A stretch of DNA of 64,000 nucleotides from Chloroflexus sp. Y-396-1 (GTDB lineage: Bacteria; Chloroflexota; Chloroflexia; Chloroflexales; Chloroflexaceae): the NCBI RefSeq assembly GCF_000516515.1, contig NZ_KI911784.1:2264881-2328880 (forward strand). The letters run 5' to 3'. Positions 46,787-55,707 of this stretch are shown in pieces. Under the pieces are notes generated by a model. The model had not been told where the DNA came from and did not search any database. It saw only the letters and a list, made by a program, of their open reading frames with translations. Position numbers and translations under genes: made by a program. How positions within the stretch are numbered: position 1 is the first letter of the stretch; the number at the start of each line of letters is the position of its first letter.

Positions 46787-48661
46787 TTAGCGCAGCTCGA
46801 TAATGTAAAGCGTTTCACCACGCAACGCGGTTGCGCCACTATTCACCTGCATAACCGGCGATGCCTCGTTACTCCAACCAATCAGATACACCTGATCACC
46901 GGGAAATCGCGGGCCGTTTATCTGAAATGGAACATCGCTACTGTTGGGGCGGAAAATAGACCAAAACATATTTTCTATGATCCCCGTATGGTAGAAGAGT
47001 GTTCCGTCAACGCCGGGCATGAAATCGCGCAAGAAATTATCGTTACCGTCCTGCAGATTGATGGTTACTTCAGCACCAGGCGCGAGTCGTCCAATCCACT
47101 GCATCTCATTCTGCCATACCAGCATGGCATCGTACAAGTCGGTTGAACCGGTATTGGTCAGGGTACCGCGCCAACCCTGGTTATCCCTTTCTAGGCGATG
47201 GCTGAGTTGGATCGGATTAGTTGTACTCTGTTCAACAATCAAGGTACGAAAGTCAGATGCATCGAGGACAAGATCAGGAATGGTAACGCCAGTATCGCTA
47301 TACTCGGTACTTAATGTGCTCTCGTCGAAACGACGAGCAGCCGAGACGAATGCCGATTCTGCAAAGGTGAACGTATAACTCCGTCGTTGGGGGGCAAAGA
47401 CACCTACCAGGGTTGTAGTAAGCGCCGATGTATTCCCATTCGCTGTCTGTATTATCGACAACTGAACCATTTGCACTTGCGAACCACGGAGGAGATAACC
47501 CATCGCAAAGGTACCGCCGAGGAAGGTAACGATGAGTAACGGTGTAGAGATCCAGGCCCATTCCAGACGCCGCCAGCGGCGCAGGATCAAGAACTGGATC
47601 GGCCCGATCACAACAATGTAGGCGCCAATAAGGAGCAGGAGCGTTGTAGTTGAAGGGTGCTGGAACAGTGGGACATTCAACTGATCCCAGGGCAAATTGG
47701 TGAATACCTTGCGCAGGCCAGGGCCTATGGCGATACGTGGCTGAACCGACAGGACGTTTGTCCACAGGTTGCGCTCAGCCGGTGACGCACGGAGTGCTCC
47801 TAGATCAAACGCGGCAAAGATGATAGTACCAGCACCAACTTCTCGCCGACTGACCAGACTATCATCGGTCACAGGCCGGGCATTAGGGCGTAATGTGACC
47901 ATATTGGCGGTCAGGTTGGGGACGAAGTTCGTTAAACCGTTCAAACCGCTTAATCGCTCTAACGCAGCTACCGAGACCCCTCTTTGCAAGGGACCTACCG
48001 TGACCGGCAACACATCGGCAAAGGCCCGGATTGCTGTTTCACCTGCTGTCCCACCACCGACCAGGAGTGTTCCCCCCTGTTGTACCCAGTTCAGAAGGGC
48101 TGCCCGCTGTTCGAGGCGCAAGTCGGTGGTCAGATCACGTACCGCGATCACGTCAAATGCCGCTAACAAGAGTGGATCATCCGCAATCAACGCAGGGTCG
48201 AGCGGGATCACTGCAAAGTTGGCAGTTGAAAGGCTGCTCAGTACTGCCGGATCGCTGCTGAGCAAGCCGAGCGTGTGCAGATCATCACGCAGTGGATTCA
48301 GGGGAACACGTTGCCGTTCTACTTCAACCCCATCGGCAGTCGTTACGAGCAAAGCCTGACGGGTTTCTGTGTGTACTACCGGGAAGACAATCCGCTTACG
48401 GGCGCCGCCGGGTAAATCAATGCGATAGTGTTGATGAGACCCCTGATCACCAAAACCACGCCACTCAATCAGGACCTGACGATCAGCGCCATCATTCGCC
48501 AGCGTAATCCAGACCGGAAACCAGTAGCCGGGGCGATATGTTCCCTCGCCATCAATCCCGGCCTGCACGGCAATGGTTATGGGTGATGGTTGTTGCGCAG
48601 TGACAGGGATAGGAGCCAGCACCAGTGCCAGCAGGCAAATCAGGATGATACCACGTCTCAT
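46787..48661 (-). CDS. Large exported membrane protein, operon partner of the ABC ATPase
   Basis: 624 residues. The signal peptide is MRRGIILICLLALVLAPIPVTAQ. An extracytoplasmic beta-rich domain (about 28-110) is followed by a region resembling the type 1 glutamine-amidotransferase-like fold (about 115-225, TLGLLSSDPAVLSSL..LLNWVQQGGTLLVGGGT), with no catalytic Cys. Two transmembrane helices follow near 350-405 (TTLLLLIGAYIVVIGPIQFLI and LLIVTFLGGTFAMGYLL), then a C-terminal domain of about 220 residues outside. I do not assign a function. Its start overlaps the upstream PH-domain gene's stop by four bases. The pairing with an ABC ATPase recalls Gld-type gliding or exopolysaccharide systems, an inference only. 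Confidence 0.75.
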   Translation of the reverse strand: MRRGIILICLLALVLAPIPVTAQQPSPITIAVQAGIDGEGTYRPGYWFPVWITLANDGADRQVLIEWRGFGDQGSHQHYRIDLPGGARKRIVFPVVHTETRQALLVTTADGVEVERQRVPLNPLRDDLHTLGLLSSDPAVLSSLSTANFAVIPLDPALIADDPLLLAAFDVIAVRDLTTDLRLEQRAALLNWVQQGGTLLVGGGTAGETAIRAFADVLPVTVGPLQRGVSVAALERLSGLNGLTNFVPNLTANMVTLRPNARPVTDDSLVSRREVGAGTIIFAAFDLGALRASPAERNLWTNVLSVQPRIAIGPGLRKVFTNLPWDQLNVPLFQHPSTTTLLLLIGAYIVVIGPIQFLILRRWRRLEWAWISTPLLIVTFLGGTFAMGYLLRGSQVQMVQLSIIQTANGNTSALTTTLVGVFAPQRRSYTFTFAESAFVSAARRFDESTLSTEYSDTGVTIPDLVLDASDFRTLIVEQSTTNPIQLSHRLERDNQGWRGTLTNTGSTDLYDAMLVWQNEMQWIGRLAPGAEVTINLQDGNDNFLRDFMPGVDGTLFYHTGIIENMFWSIFRPNSSDVPFQINGPRFPGDQVYLIGWSNEASPVMQVNSGATALRGETLYIIELR

Positions 48662-50208
48662 GCAGATGGTTGCTCCTTCGTTGCAGCCGGTTGCTGTTCT
48701 TCCAGACGGATCGTTGTGCCATTGGCCGGCATCAACTCGTTGTGTCGTTGTTGGGCGAGATGGTAGTGGCGCAGCAGTTCCAACATATCGTTGAGTGAAC
48801 GCTCTTTATCAACACGCTTAAACATCACGTAATAGTCATTGATCATCGCCACCACATCTCGCGGCTTTGGTACGTGCGAAAAGGTAAACTTCCCACCGCT
48901 ACCGGCTGTCTCGACCACCACATCACCGTAGCCAAGAAAGTTACTGATAAACGTTGTCTCAAAAGAGACATTCGTGATAGCGCCAAGGCTGGCGGCACGG
49001 CGATCCTCTGGCCCAAACGGTTTCTTCTCAATATCGATGATGTTCGTCGGGGTGAGGATGTACATATCGTTCCGAAAATCTTCAATTTCCCAGGCCGACC
49101 AGGCCAGAAATGCGATGAGAATCGCGATAATCAACACCGTCAGCCACGGTCCTGGCAATAAGCCCCAGCTTCCCACCAAAACCACGATAATCCATCCCAC
49201 GAAGAGCATGGTGAACGGGGGCATAAGTCCCTGTAGCAAAAACAACCAGTGTTTCCGCCAGATAATAGTCTCTTTTTCCGGTTGCACTTCAGGGTTTGGC
49301 GGTAACAACCAACTGAGCCACGGCCAACGTGGTGGATTTGACGGGAGTTGACGCTTCGTACGTGGTGGTGGCTCATTGTAGACCTTTGTCTCTATCAATG
49401 TTGCTAAGTCTTGTTCGCCGCGTTTGCGGCGATTTTCGTTAACCTGGGCCATAATCCGGCGCTGCATCTCCTTGGGGTTCCGCGCACCGTGAAAGACAAT
49501 GTTGCCTCCGATCCGCGCCGATTTCACTTCAATGGTACCGTACTGAAACCAGTGTTGGGGATAGGTCTTGGTGGCGGCAACAACATCTTGAATTTCATCA
49601 ATAAAAATCTGTTGTTGAACACGCTGTTCGAGCAAACGCGGGATGAAGACTTGATCGTTATCGTAGACCACCCGGCGATTAGTGAGGATCAGCTCGTCGT
49701 TTAACCAGTCGTACACGACAAAGAAGATCGAAAAGAGGCTCACGGTTGTCAGGCCGATCAAAAGCAGGTTAAGCGGATCGAACGCCTGGCCAAAAAACCG
49801 ACCGGGATCAATATAAAAGATACGTCCCCCGTTGTACCGAAACCAGATCAAGGCCAGGACGGCCAGGTTAGCGGCTAACAACACGCGCCCCGGATTCGGG
49901 TCTTTACCTCCGCGCACCCACAACGCGACCCAGAAGAGGAGCAATACAGCCTCGATCAGCGCCAGCAGGATGTTGAACAGATCAAAACCAGTTGGCTCAC
50001 CGGTGTTAGACACCAGAAACCCACCACCGATAGCGCGATAGAGAGCAATTCCACCGAAGAAGCAAATGCCGAGCAGGGGAATGATGAGCCGTGATAAGAG
50101 GATGATCCAGTGTCGACCGGTAACGTAGAGAATCTCTTCGTTTTCTGCCAGGTCAAGTGCACTGTCAGCATCTTCGTAGAGTAACCGGTCAATAATGTTT
50201 CCCGCCAT
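48658..50208 (-). CDS. Bacterial PH-domain membrane protein (YdbT-like)
   Basis: 516 residues, first gene of the three-gene operon. Two modules each combine transmembrane helices (IILLSRLIIPLLGICFFGGIALY; LALIEAVLLLFWVALWV; LTTVSLFSIFFVVYDWL; LLPGPWLTVLIIAILIAFLAW) with a bPH_2 domain (WLNDELILTNRRVVYDND and NDMYILTPTNIIDIEKKPFG). PH-like proteins of this sort sit in the membrane and may bind lipid or other membrane proteins; their function is mostly unknown. Coupled to the next gene by ATGA. Confidence 0.83.
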   Translation of the reverse strand: MAGNIIDRLLYEDADSALDLAENEEILYVTGRHWIILLSRLIIPLLGICFFGGIALYRAIGGGFLVSNTGEPTGFDLFNILLALIEAVLLLFWVALWVRGGKDPNPGRVLLAANLAVLALIWFRYNGGRIFYIDPGRFFGQAFDPLNLLLIGLTTVSLFSIFFVVYDWLNDELILTNRRVVYDNDQVFIPRLLEQRVQQQIFIDEIQDVVAATKTYPQHWFQYGTIEVKSARIGGNIVFHGARNPKEMQRRIMAQVNENRRKRGEQDLATLIETKVYNEPPPRTKRQLPSNPPRWPWLSWLLPPNPEVQPEKETIIWRKHWLFLLQGLMPPFTMLFVGWIIVVLVGSWGLLPGPWLTVLIIAILIAFLAWSAWEIEDFRNDMYILTPTNIIDIEKKPFGPEDRRAASLGAITNVSFETTFISNFLGYGDVVVETAGSGGKFTFSHVPKPRDVVAMINDYYVMFKRVDKERSLNDMLELLRHYHLAQQRHNELMPANGTTIRLEEQQPAATKEQPSA

Positions 50209-50386
50209 ACCCTAGTCTCCCTCACTGGCTGTCGGCTGCCATAGTGCGCGTGAGCAGTGGATTGAGGCGTGATTGGTGAGTAAAAGGGATCACCGCTCTG
50301 AAGACATATCAGTAACCGTCTGCATCAGAAACCCGCTGTTTTTCCCTGCCGGTGCGGAGCAACACAGCGTTTTCCCGGCACACTCC

Positions 50387-51082
50387 TCACTCTGCGTGCT
50401 TATTTCTCTCCTCAACACCGTTCACCAACTGATGCAACACCCATTCTACCTCTTCGGCTGGTGTAAGTCCATCGTTCACCAGGATAATAGCATCGGCAGC
50501 CGGTTGCGAAACGTGCGCGTCAAGAGCATCACGTTCGGCCAGGGCAGCGGCAACCTGTTCCAGCGATGTGTCGATATTGCGGCTACGCAGCTCGGCTAGT
50601 CGTCGTCGGGCACGTTCAGTTAATGAGGCCTGCAAGTAGATTTTGAGATCGGCATCAGGCATTACCACCGTGCCAATATCGCGGCCTACCATGACAACCC
50701 GCCCTCGCCGACCAATCGCCTGTTGCTGACGGATCATCTCGCGTCGCACAGCCGGAAAACGTGCTGTACGGGAGACGATCCGCTCGACCTCAGGCGTGCG
50801 AATGGCCCAGGTTACGTCTTCCCCATCAACCAGAACGGTATACTGCCGACCATCGTCAACGGTAGGCGCTGTGACATCAATCGTGAGGCGGTGGGCCAGT
50901 GTGGAAAGGGCAGTTTCATCGTCGGGATCGATACCGGCCCGTAGTGCGGCCAGCGCCAGGGCACGGTACATCACACCGGTATCGAAATAAAGATAACCCA
51001 GTTCAGCCGCCAGTAAGGCGCCTAATGTGCTCTTACCAGCAGCCGACTGACCGTCAATTGCGATTGTTCGTGGTAGGCGCAT
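50387..51082 (-). CDS. cmk: Cytidylate kinase
   Basis: Phosphorylates CMP and dCMP with ATP. 231 residues. P-loop GQSAAGKST (11-19), DTGVMYRALA, GRDIGTVVMPDADLKIYL and the lid segment ERARRR are the family landmarks. The start ATG at 51082 has no ribosome site; instead an extended -10 (TGCTACAAT, TACAAT at 51089-51094) lies six bases before it, placing the predicted transcript start on the ATG itself. It follows guaA by 33 bp, so readthrough from guaA is also possible. Confidence 0.95.
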   Translation of the reverse strand: MRLPRTIAIDGQSAAGKSTLGALLAAELGYLYFDTGVMYRALALAALRAGIDPDDETALSTLAHRLTIDVTAPTVDDGRQYTVLVDGEDVTWAIRTPEVERIVSRTARFPAVRREMIRQQQAIGRRGRVVMVGRDIGTVVMPDADLKIYLQASLTERARRRLAELRSRNIDTSLEQVAAALAERDALDAHVSQPAADAIILVNDGLTPAEEVEWVLHQLVNGVEERNKHAE

Positions 51083-51088
51083 AATTTT

Positions 51089-51097
51089 ATTGTAGCA
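51089..51097 (-). promoter_or_regulatory. Extended -10 promoter giving a leaderless cmk transcript
   Basis: Minus-strand TGC-TACAAT ends six bases before the cmk ATG. No -35 match is needed for an extended -10. The same spacing occurs at 54840-54848. Confidence 0.5.
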
Positions 51098-51115
51098 TGG
51101 GGCTGCCGTTGGTGG

Positions 51116-52657
51116 CTACTCCCACTCAATCGTTGCCGGTGGCTTCGACGAAATATCGTACACGACCCGATTGACGCCTTCGACTTCGTTAACAATACGG
51201 CTACTGACGTGAGCAAGTAATTCGTAGGGTAAACGAGCCCAGTCAGCAGTCATGTAGTCCTCGGTGGTAATCGCTCGCAAGGCAATTGTGACTCCATACG
51301 ATCGCCCATCTCCCATGACACCAACGCTCTGCACCGGCAGGAGTACTGCGAAGGCCTGCTGGGTAGCCCGATAATAGCCACTGGCACGTAGCTCTTCCAG
51401 AAAGATTTTATCGGCCTGACGCAACGTTTCAAGGCGTTCCCAGGTTACTGCGCCGATGATGCGCACGGCCAGCCCCGGCCCAGGGAAGGGATGCCGCCAG
51501 ACCCACTCTTCAGGCAGGCCGAGCTGCAAACCGGCGGCACGTACTTCATCCTTGAACAGGTAACGGAGTGGTTCAACCAGCTTGAGTTGCATGTCTGCCG
51601 GTAAGCCTCCCACGTTGTGATGAGTTTTAATTTTGGCTGCCTTTGGCCGGTCAGGAGCGGTTGATTCGATCACATCGGGATAGAGTGTACCCTGGGCCAG
51701 AAATTCAACTCCTTGCAAGGCGCGTGCTTCTCGCTCGAAGATGCGAATAAACTTCTCACCGATAATTTTTCGTTTTTGTTCAGGATCAACAACCCCTTCG
51801 AGCGCAGATAAAAACTCTTCGCGCGCATCAACGGCGATGAGTGGCACGTGAAAGTGCTCGCGGAAGGTAGTAATTACCTGGTCTGCCTCTCCGGCACGTA
51901 ACAGACCGTTATCGACAAAGACGCAGGTTAGCCGATCACCAATTGCCCGATGGATAATTAGCGCAGCCACTGCCGAATCGACTCCGCCGGAGAGTGCGCA
52001 GATAACTCGCCCTTCATCACCAACCTGCGCCCGGACACGCTCGATAGCTTCGGCCACGAAGTTGCCCGGTTGCCATTCCGGTCGGGCGCCGCACAGTCGG
52101 GCAAAATTGTTCAAGATCGCCCGTCCGTAGACGGTGTGTACTACTTCCGGGTGGAATTGCACTCCATACCAGCGCCGCTGATCGTCGGCGATTGCTGCGA
52201 AGGGGGTGGCCGGATTGGCAGCGATGGCTTCAAAGCCGACCGGCAATCGCTCAATCCGATCTCCATGGCTCATCCAAACCGGTTGCTCGGTCGGCGTATC
52301 TGCGAAGAGCGGATGTGGGCGGGTAATGGTGATCATCGCCGGGCCGTATTCGCGTCCGGTCGGGCGCGTGACGATTCCGCCGAGGGTGTGGCTGATCAAC
52401 TGCATACCGTAGCAAATACCGAGCACCGGCAGGTCGCTCGCTACCAACCAGGTCGGTAAGACAGGCGCGCCCGGCTCGTAAACACTGGCCGGCCCACCGC
52501 TCAACACGATCCCTACCGGCGATAGAGCACGCACCTGTGACTCTGGCGCGTCGTGGGGAAGGAGTTCGCTGTAATATCCCAATTCACGCAGCCGTCGCAC
52601 AATGAGCTGAGCGGTCTGCGAACCAAAATCGAGCACGGGTATACTGTGTGTTGTCAT
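51116..52657 (-). CDS. guaA: GMP synthase (glutamine-hydrolysing)
   Basis: Converts XMP to GMP. 513 residues from ATG 52657, which has CAGGAACG upstream; the ORF reaches 52708 without support. The class I amidotransferase domain has LSGGPASVY, catalytic Cys in GICYGMQLI, and His/Glu in QFHPEV. The ATP-pyrophosphatase domain has [12 protein letters not shown] (SGGxDS loop). The C-terminal dimerisation domain ends [18 protein letters not shown], the standard GuaA ending. It is preceded by a structured leader of about 130 bases. Confidence 0.97.
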   Translation of the reverse strand: MTTHSIPVLDFGSQTAQLIVRRLRELGYYSELLPHDAPESQVRALSPVGIVLSGGPASVYEPGAPVLPTWLVASDLPVLGICYGMQLISHTLGGIVTRPTGREYGPAMITITRPHPLFADTPTEQPVWMSHGDRIERLPVGFEAIAANPATPFAAIADDQRRWYGVQFHPEVVHTVYGRAILNNFARLCGARPEWQPGNFVAEAIERVRAQVGDEGRVICALSGGVDSAVAALIIHRAIGDRLTCVFVDNGLLRAGEADQVITTFREHFHVPLIAVDAREEFLSALEGVVDPEQKRKIIGEKFIRIFEREARALQGVEFLAQGTLYPDVIESTAPDRPKAAKIKTHHNVGGLPADMQLKLVEPLRYLFKDEVRAAGLQLGLPEEWVWRHPFPGPGLAVRIIGAVTWERLETLRQADKIFLEELRASGYYRATQQAFAVLLPVQSVGVMGDGRSYGVTIALRAITTEDYMTADWARLPYELLAHVSSRIVNEVEGVNRVVYDISSKPPATIEWE

Positions 52658-52799
52658 GGAACGTTCCTGATAAAGGGAAGGGTTCTTGCCCTCCTTGAGA
52701 ACCAGCAAGCCTCAGCGAGGCTTTTGCGCGTCGTTACTTTCTACCGATAGCGCTTCGTGAGAACTTTCGCTCTAGCGCGTTGCTATCGGCATTATAACA
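52658..52799 (-). promoter_or_regulatory. guaA promoter and structured 5' leader
   Basis: Minus strand: an extended -10 (TGTTATAAT, TATAAT at 52791-52796) predicts transcription start near 52785. The leader then holds CCGATAGC (52782-52789) pairing with GCTATCGG (52744-52751), a second hairpin AAGCCTC / GAGGCTT (about 52707-52723), and GGTTCT / AGAACC (about 52681-52703) close to the start codon. I could not match it to a known riboswitch such as the purine class. It may be an unrecognised cis-acting RNA or simply a stable leader. Confidence 0.5.
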
Positions 52800-52968
52800 A
52801 ATTTTATCTAAGGAGTTTACCCCTTTCGTCAAGCAGGCAGGGGAGAGGAGAGAGGAAAGAGCTAAAGAGAAAAGTGATCAGAAAGGGATGGAGACCAACC
52901 CGTTCGCACCATGCAGGTCGGCTGCTCGCACACCTAGGTGAGCACGAGGGTCAGGAGCCGATTGTGGA

Positions 52969-52991
52969 GGAGCAAGGCGAAGCCTTGCTCC
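52969..52991. repeat. Hairpin GGAGCAAGGC / GCCTTGCTCC
   Basis: Perfect 10-bp stem with a GAA loop, in the gap between guaA's promoter and the CBM48 gene stop. No T run on either strand. It could end transcription of the CBM48 gene weakly. Confidence 0.55.
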
Positions 52992-53079
52992 GTCATGTGA
53001 TACCGTCGTTATCATACCGGTTGTCAGTCGTGTTACGTCTATCCGTCGAGAAATGACGACGGGTTACACAGATAGGCTC

Positions 53080-53469
53080 TTACCCGTTTGAGACTAGGCG
53101 CAGCCGTGGCGGGAATGACATAAGCGCTGGTTTTTGACCGACAGCACGCTCAGTTGTCGGTTCAGAATCGGCAAAGATGGTTGTGTCTACGATTGAATTG
53201 TCGCCACCGTAAGGATTGGGAATATAGCCGTCGGCGTTCCAGTCGTTGTGCCATTCGTTGTCATTGACGAGGTAGCGGTATTGGTAGATGCGACCAGCGT
53301 CGAGGTCAAGCGTAACCATCCAGCCGTGTTCGGTGGCGCGCAAGGGGGTGGCGCGTGGATTCCAGCCGTTAAAGTCGCCGACGAGGTGAATGGTATCAGC
53401 CCATATCGCGGCGGGGAGCGAGAAGGTTACACGCACTTTACCGGCAGGGCCGATCTGCTTCGTTATCAT
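53080..53469 (-). CDS. CBM48 / isoamylase N-terminal-like protein
   Basis: 129 residues, essentially one immunoglobulin-like glycogen-binding domain: VRVTFSLPA..TIHLVGDFNGWNP..TPLRATEHGWMVTLDLDAGRIYQYRYLVNDNEWHNDWNAD. The DFNGW motif is the family hallmark. Stand-alone versions are known and are thought to bind alpha-glucans or regulate partners, as in AMPK beta. A C-terminal tail of about 30 residues has no visible fold. The ATG at 53469 lies behind AAAGGAGTTTGGC. No glycogen gene is adjacent. Confidence 0.85.
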   Translation of the reverse strand: MITKQIGPAGKVRVTFSLPAAIWADTIHLVGDFNGWNPRATPLRATEHGWMVTLDLDAGRIYQYRYLVNDNEWHNDWNADGYIPNPYGGDNSIVDTTIFADSEPTTERAVGQKPALMSFPPRLRLVSNG

Positions 53470-54092
53470 GCCAAACTCCTTTGTTGGGCTGATTGTTTGA
53501 CAACGCTGTCTCTGTGTTTATTTGCAATTATAGCATGCGCCAGAATAGCATGTCGATACCTAATGAGTGGTATTTTGGCTATTGATGTTTGAGTTTCTTG
53601 CAAAAACGAACGCAGCAATCCCTGAAGAGCCTATCCGAGAAATGGAAATGCTGTTGCGGGCAATGAAAGTCGTCGCTTTGTCAGACCGGTGAGACCCAAA
53701 GGCGTCATATTCCACCATCTATGACCATGTGTGGGTGACGACAGTAGAGGTGCGGCGTCGTTAACGTTATGGCGCCTATGCCCGTCAATTGGGGGTTAGC
53801 CGTGGGGCAGAGCGGCGCCGTGTCCCTACACAGTGCGTGGATCTTTCCTCCAAGGCTAGCGTCTTCTGGTTATCATACCCGCTACTGCAACAGTCGTGGT
53901 GAATTCCCAAGCCGCTCCCTCGCGGGTGGGGGCTTGGGGGAGAGTATGCAGATACGCCAAACGATGATTTCCGGCCATAAACTGCAAGACGCGGGCCAGC
54001 GGCCCGTGCTTCCAGATATTCAGATGCACACTAGAACAACACAACAACTTACTGTGACGCAGACGGCGGTAGAGCGTTTGCGGGGAGGATTC
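53470..54092. repeat. Intergenic, 623 bp, with two dispersed repeat families
   Basis: AGAGCCTATCCGAGAAATG at 53628 begins a diverged element copy (compare 45525). Then 53945-54015 repeats the 38665-38740 element, including GCGGGCCAGCGGCCCGT at 53991-54007. No gene is supported; the open frame on plus 53769-54239 runs over repeats and the regulator's end. Confidence 0.7.
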
Positions 54093-54833
54093 TTAAACCG
54101 GCACATCGCCAGTGTTTATGCGACGGGCGCCGGGGAAGTCAACGAAGCGATACCCTACTCCTCGCTCGGTCAGAATATAGCGTGGATTGGAAGGGTCTTC
54201 TTCAATCTTCTGGCGCAGATAGGTAATGTACAATCGTAGGTAGTGACTCTCATCACGGTATTCCGGACCCCATACCTTGCTCAGCAGCATTTCATGGGTC
54301 AGGACATACCCAGCATTCTGTACCAGGTGATACAGCAGCCGATATTCGGTTGGTCGCAAATTGACTCGTTTCCCATCAACTAACACTTCGCGACGGGCAA
54401 AATCGATGCTTAGCCGATCATCAACTTTAACCAGCGTCTGGGGAATTGGCGGTTGCGTGTAGTGACGGCGCAATACGGCTCGAATACGACTCACCAGCTC
54501 GCGCTGGCTGAACGGTTTGCCAACGTAATCATCGGCGCCAAGCTCTAGCCCGCGTACCCGATCTTCTTCCTCATCTTTGGCGGTGAGAATAATGACCGGC
54601 ACCTGCGAGAAGCTCCGAATCCGACGCAGTGCCTCAAATCCGTCCATTACCGGCATCATGACATCGAGCAAGACGATATCGGGCATCTCCTCGCGCACCT
54701 TTTCGACCGCTTCACGGCCATTGGTGGCAGTTGTTACCCGCATACCTTCTAGCTCGAGATTCATGCGCATGAAGGTTATCATACGCGGCTCGTCATCAAC
54801 GACGAGTACCAGTTTGTCTTTGAGTTCGCTCAT
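54093..54833 (-). CDS. OmpR/PhoB-family response regulator
   Basis: 246 residues. Receiver domain about 1-125 with the acidic pair in VVDDEP, phospho-acceptor Asp in [11 protein letters not shown], Thr in ILTAKDE and Lys in GKPFSQRE. The winged-helix output domain (about 140-235) has [14 protein letters not shown] and [26 protein letters not shown], as in KdpE/PhoB. The start ATG (54833) lies inside the end of msrQ (38-bp overlap) and has no ribosome site. TGG-TACAAT six bases upstream suggests its own leaderless transcript. A role with msrPQ is possible but unproven. No kinase is adjacent. Confidence 0.92.
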   Translation of the reverse strand: MSELKDKLVLVVDDEPRMITFMRMNLELEGMRVTTATNGREAVEKVREEMPDIVLLDVMMPVMDGFEALRRIRSFSQVPVIILTAKDEEEDRVRGLELGADDYVGKPFSQRELVSRIRAVLRRHYTQPPIPQTLVKVDDRLSIDFARREVLVDGKRVNLRPTEYRLLYHLVQNAGYVLTHEMLLSKVWGPEYRDESHYLRLYITYLRQKIEEDPSNPRYILTERGVGYRFVDFPGARRINTGDVPV

Positions 54834-55461
54834 ATTGCCATTGTACCACACGCTGCCAGGTTTGCCTAGCTGGAATACGGGCGAACAGCAGGATTGCGAG
54901 GAGAGTTCCGGCAATGAGCGCCGGACGCGGATCTTTGCTTAGCCACAGGTAGTGTATCACGGCCAGTATTGCGGCCAGGTAGACGAGCCGATGCAGACGG
55001 CGCCAGCTCTGCTTGAGCCGTCGTTGCCAGCCGGTCGTTGAGGTTATGGCCAGGGGCACTAACAGCATAAAGGCCAGCAGCCCAGCAATGATGTAACGCT
55101 TTTCAGTAATCACCTGGAGTATCAGACTCAGGTTAAGACCGTAGTCTATCCCGACAAACATGGCAACGTGCAGGCTGGCGTAGCCAAAACTGTAGAGACC
55201 GAGTGGCCGCCGCCAACGCATCACCTGCTTCCAACCCAACCAACGATTCAGCGGTGTGCAGGCGAGCGACATCAACAACAAGATCAGTGCAAACCAGCCG
55301 GTGCGTTGCGTGAGGTATTGGATCGGATTCACCGTTAATCGTCCGCCAAGGGCATCGCCGATGATAAACCCCAGAGGGAGCAAACCGATCATGTGGGGAA
55401 ACAAGTGGATGATGTACGCTGTACGGGTAGCAATCCATTGATAGTAGAAGCGAAGAGACAT
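54796..55461 (-). CDS. msrQ: MsrQ-like heme-binding membrane subunit
   Basis: Ferric-reductase-like membrane cytochrome that feeds electrons to MsrP for repair of oxidised methionine in exported proteins. 221 residues from ATG 55461; five to six transmembrane helices. Conserved His residues lie in [19 protein letters not shown] and AVIHYLWL, and [11 protein letters not shown] is typical of the family. It follows msrP by about 246 bp on the same strand, and the gap has no clear promoter. Its 3' end overlaps the response regulator. Confidence 0.88.
   Translation of the reverse strand: MSLRFYYQWIATRTAYIIHLFPHMIGLLPLGFIIGDALGGRLTVNPIQYLTQRTGWFALILLLMSLACTPLNRWLGWKQVMRWRRPLGLYSFGYASLHVAMFVGIDYGLNLSLILQVITEKRYIIAGLLAFMLLVPLAITSTTGWQRRLKQSWRRLHRLVYLAAILAVIHYLWLSKDPRPALIAGTLLAILLFARIPARQTWQRVVQWQYERTQRQTGTRR
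54840..54848 (-). promoter_or_regulatory. Extended -10 promoter giving a leaderless regulator transcript
   Basis: Minus-strand TGG-TACAAT ends six bases before the ATG at 54833. A TAGGCA 17 bp upstream of the hexamer is a moderate -35 (4 of 6). It lies within the msrQ coding end. Confidence 0.5.
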
Positions 55462-55707
55462 TCGAAATGCTCCAAGTTTTTTGTTCGTCAGTCGTTCGTT
55501 CTGTCGCAACCATCACCGATGAGTAGGTGCCGCATCCGCAGTGCTCGCAAATGGGAAGCAACGACCAATCTCCTTCGCCCTGTGCGCCAATCGCAATCTA
55601 GCGCAACCGGCACTGCACAGATGTTTACAATGCCTGCTTTTTTTTGTACCCAGAGCGACAGACGGTACCGTCAGCACAACCGATGACAGGCATCACCCGC
55701 GATCAGA

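Noticed and set aside
52707-52723. Plus-strand intrinsic terminator (AAGCCTC..GAGGCTTTT)
   Set aside because: No plus-strand gene lies upstream to be terminated; on the minus strand the hairpin is part of the guaA leader and lacks a T run.
52658-52799. Purine riboswitch upstream of guaA
   Set aside because: The conserved purine-aptamer junction sequences are not present; only simple inverted repeats are seen.
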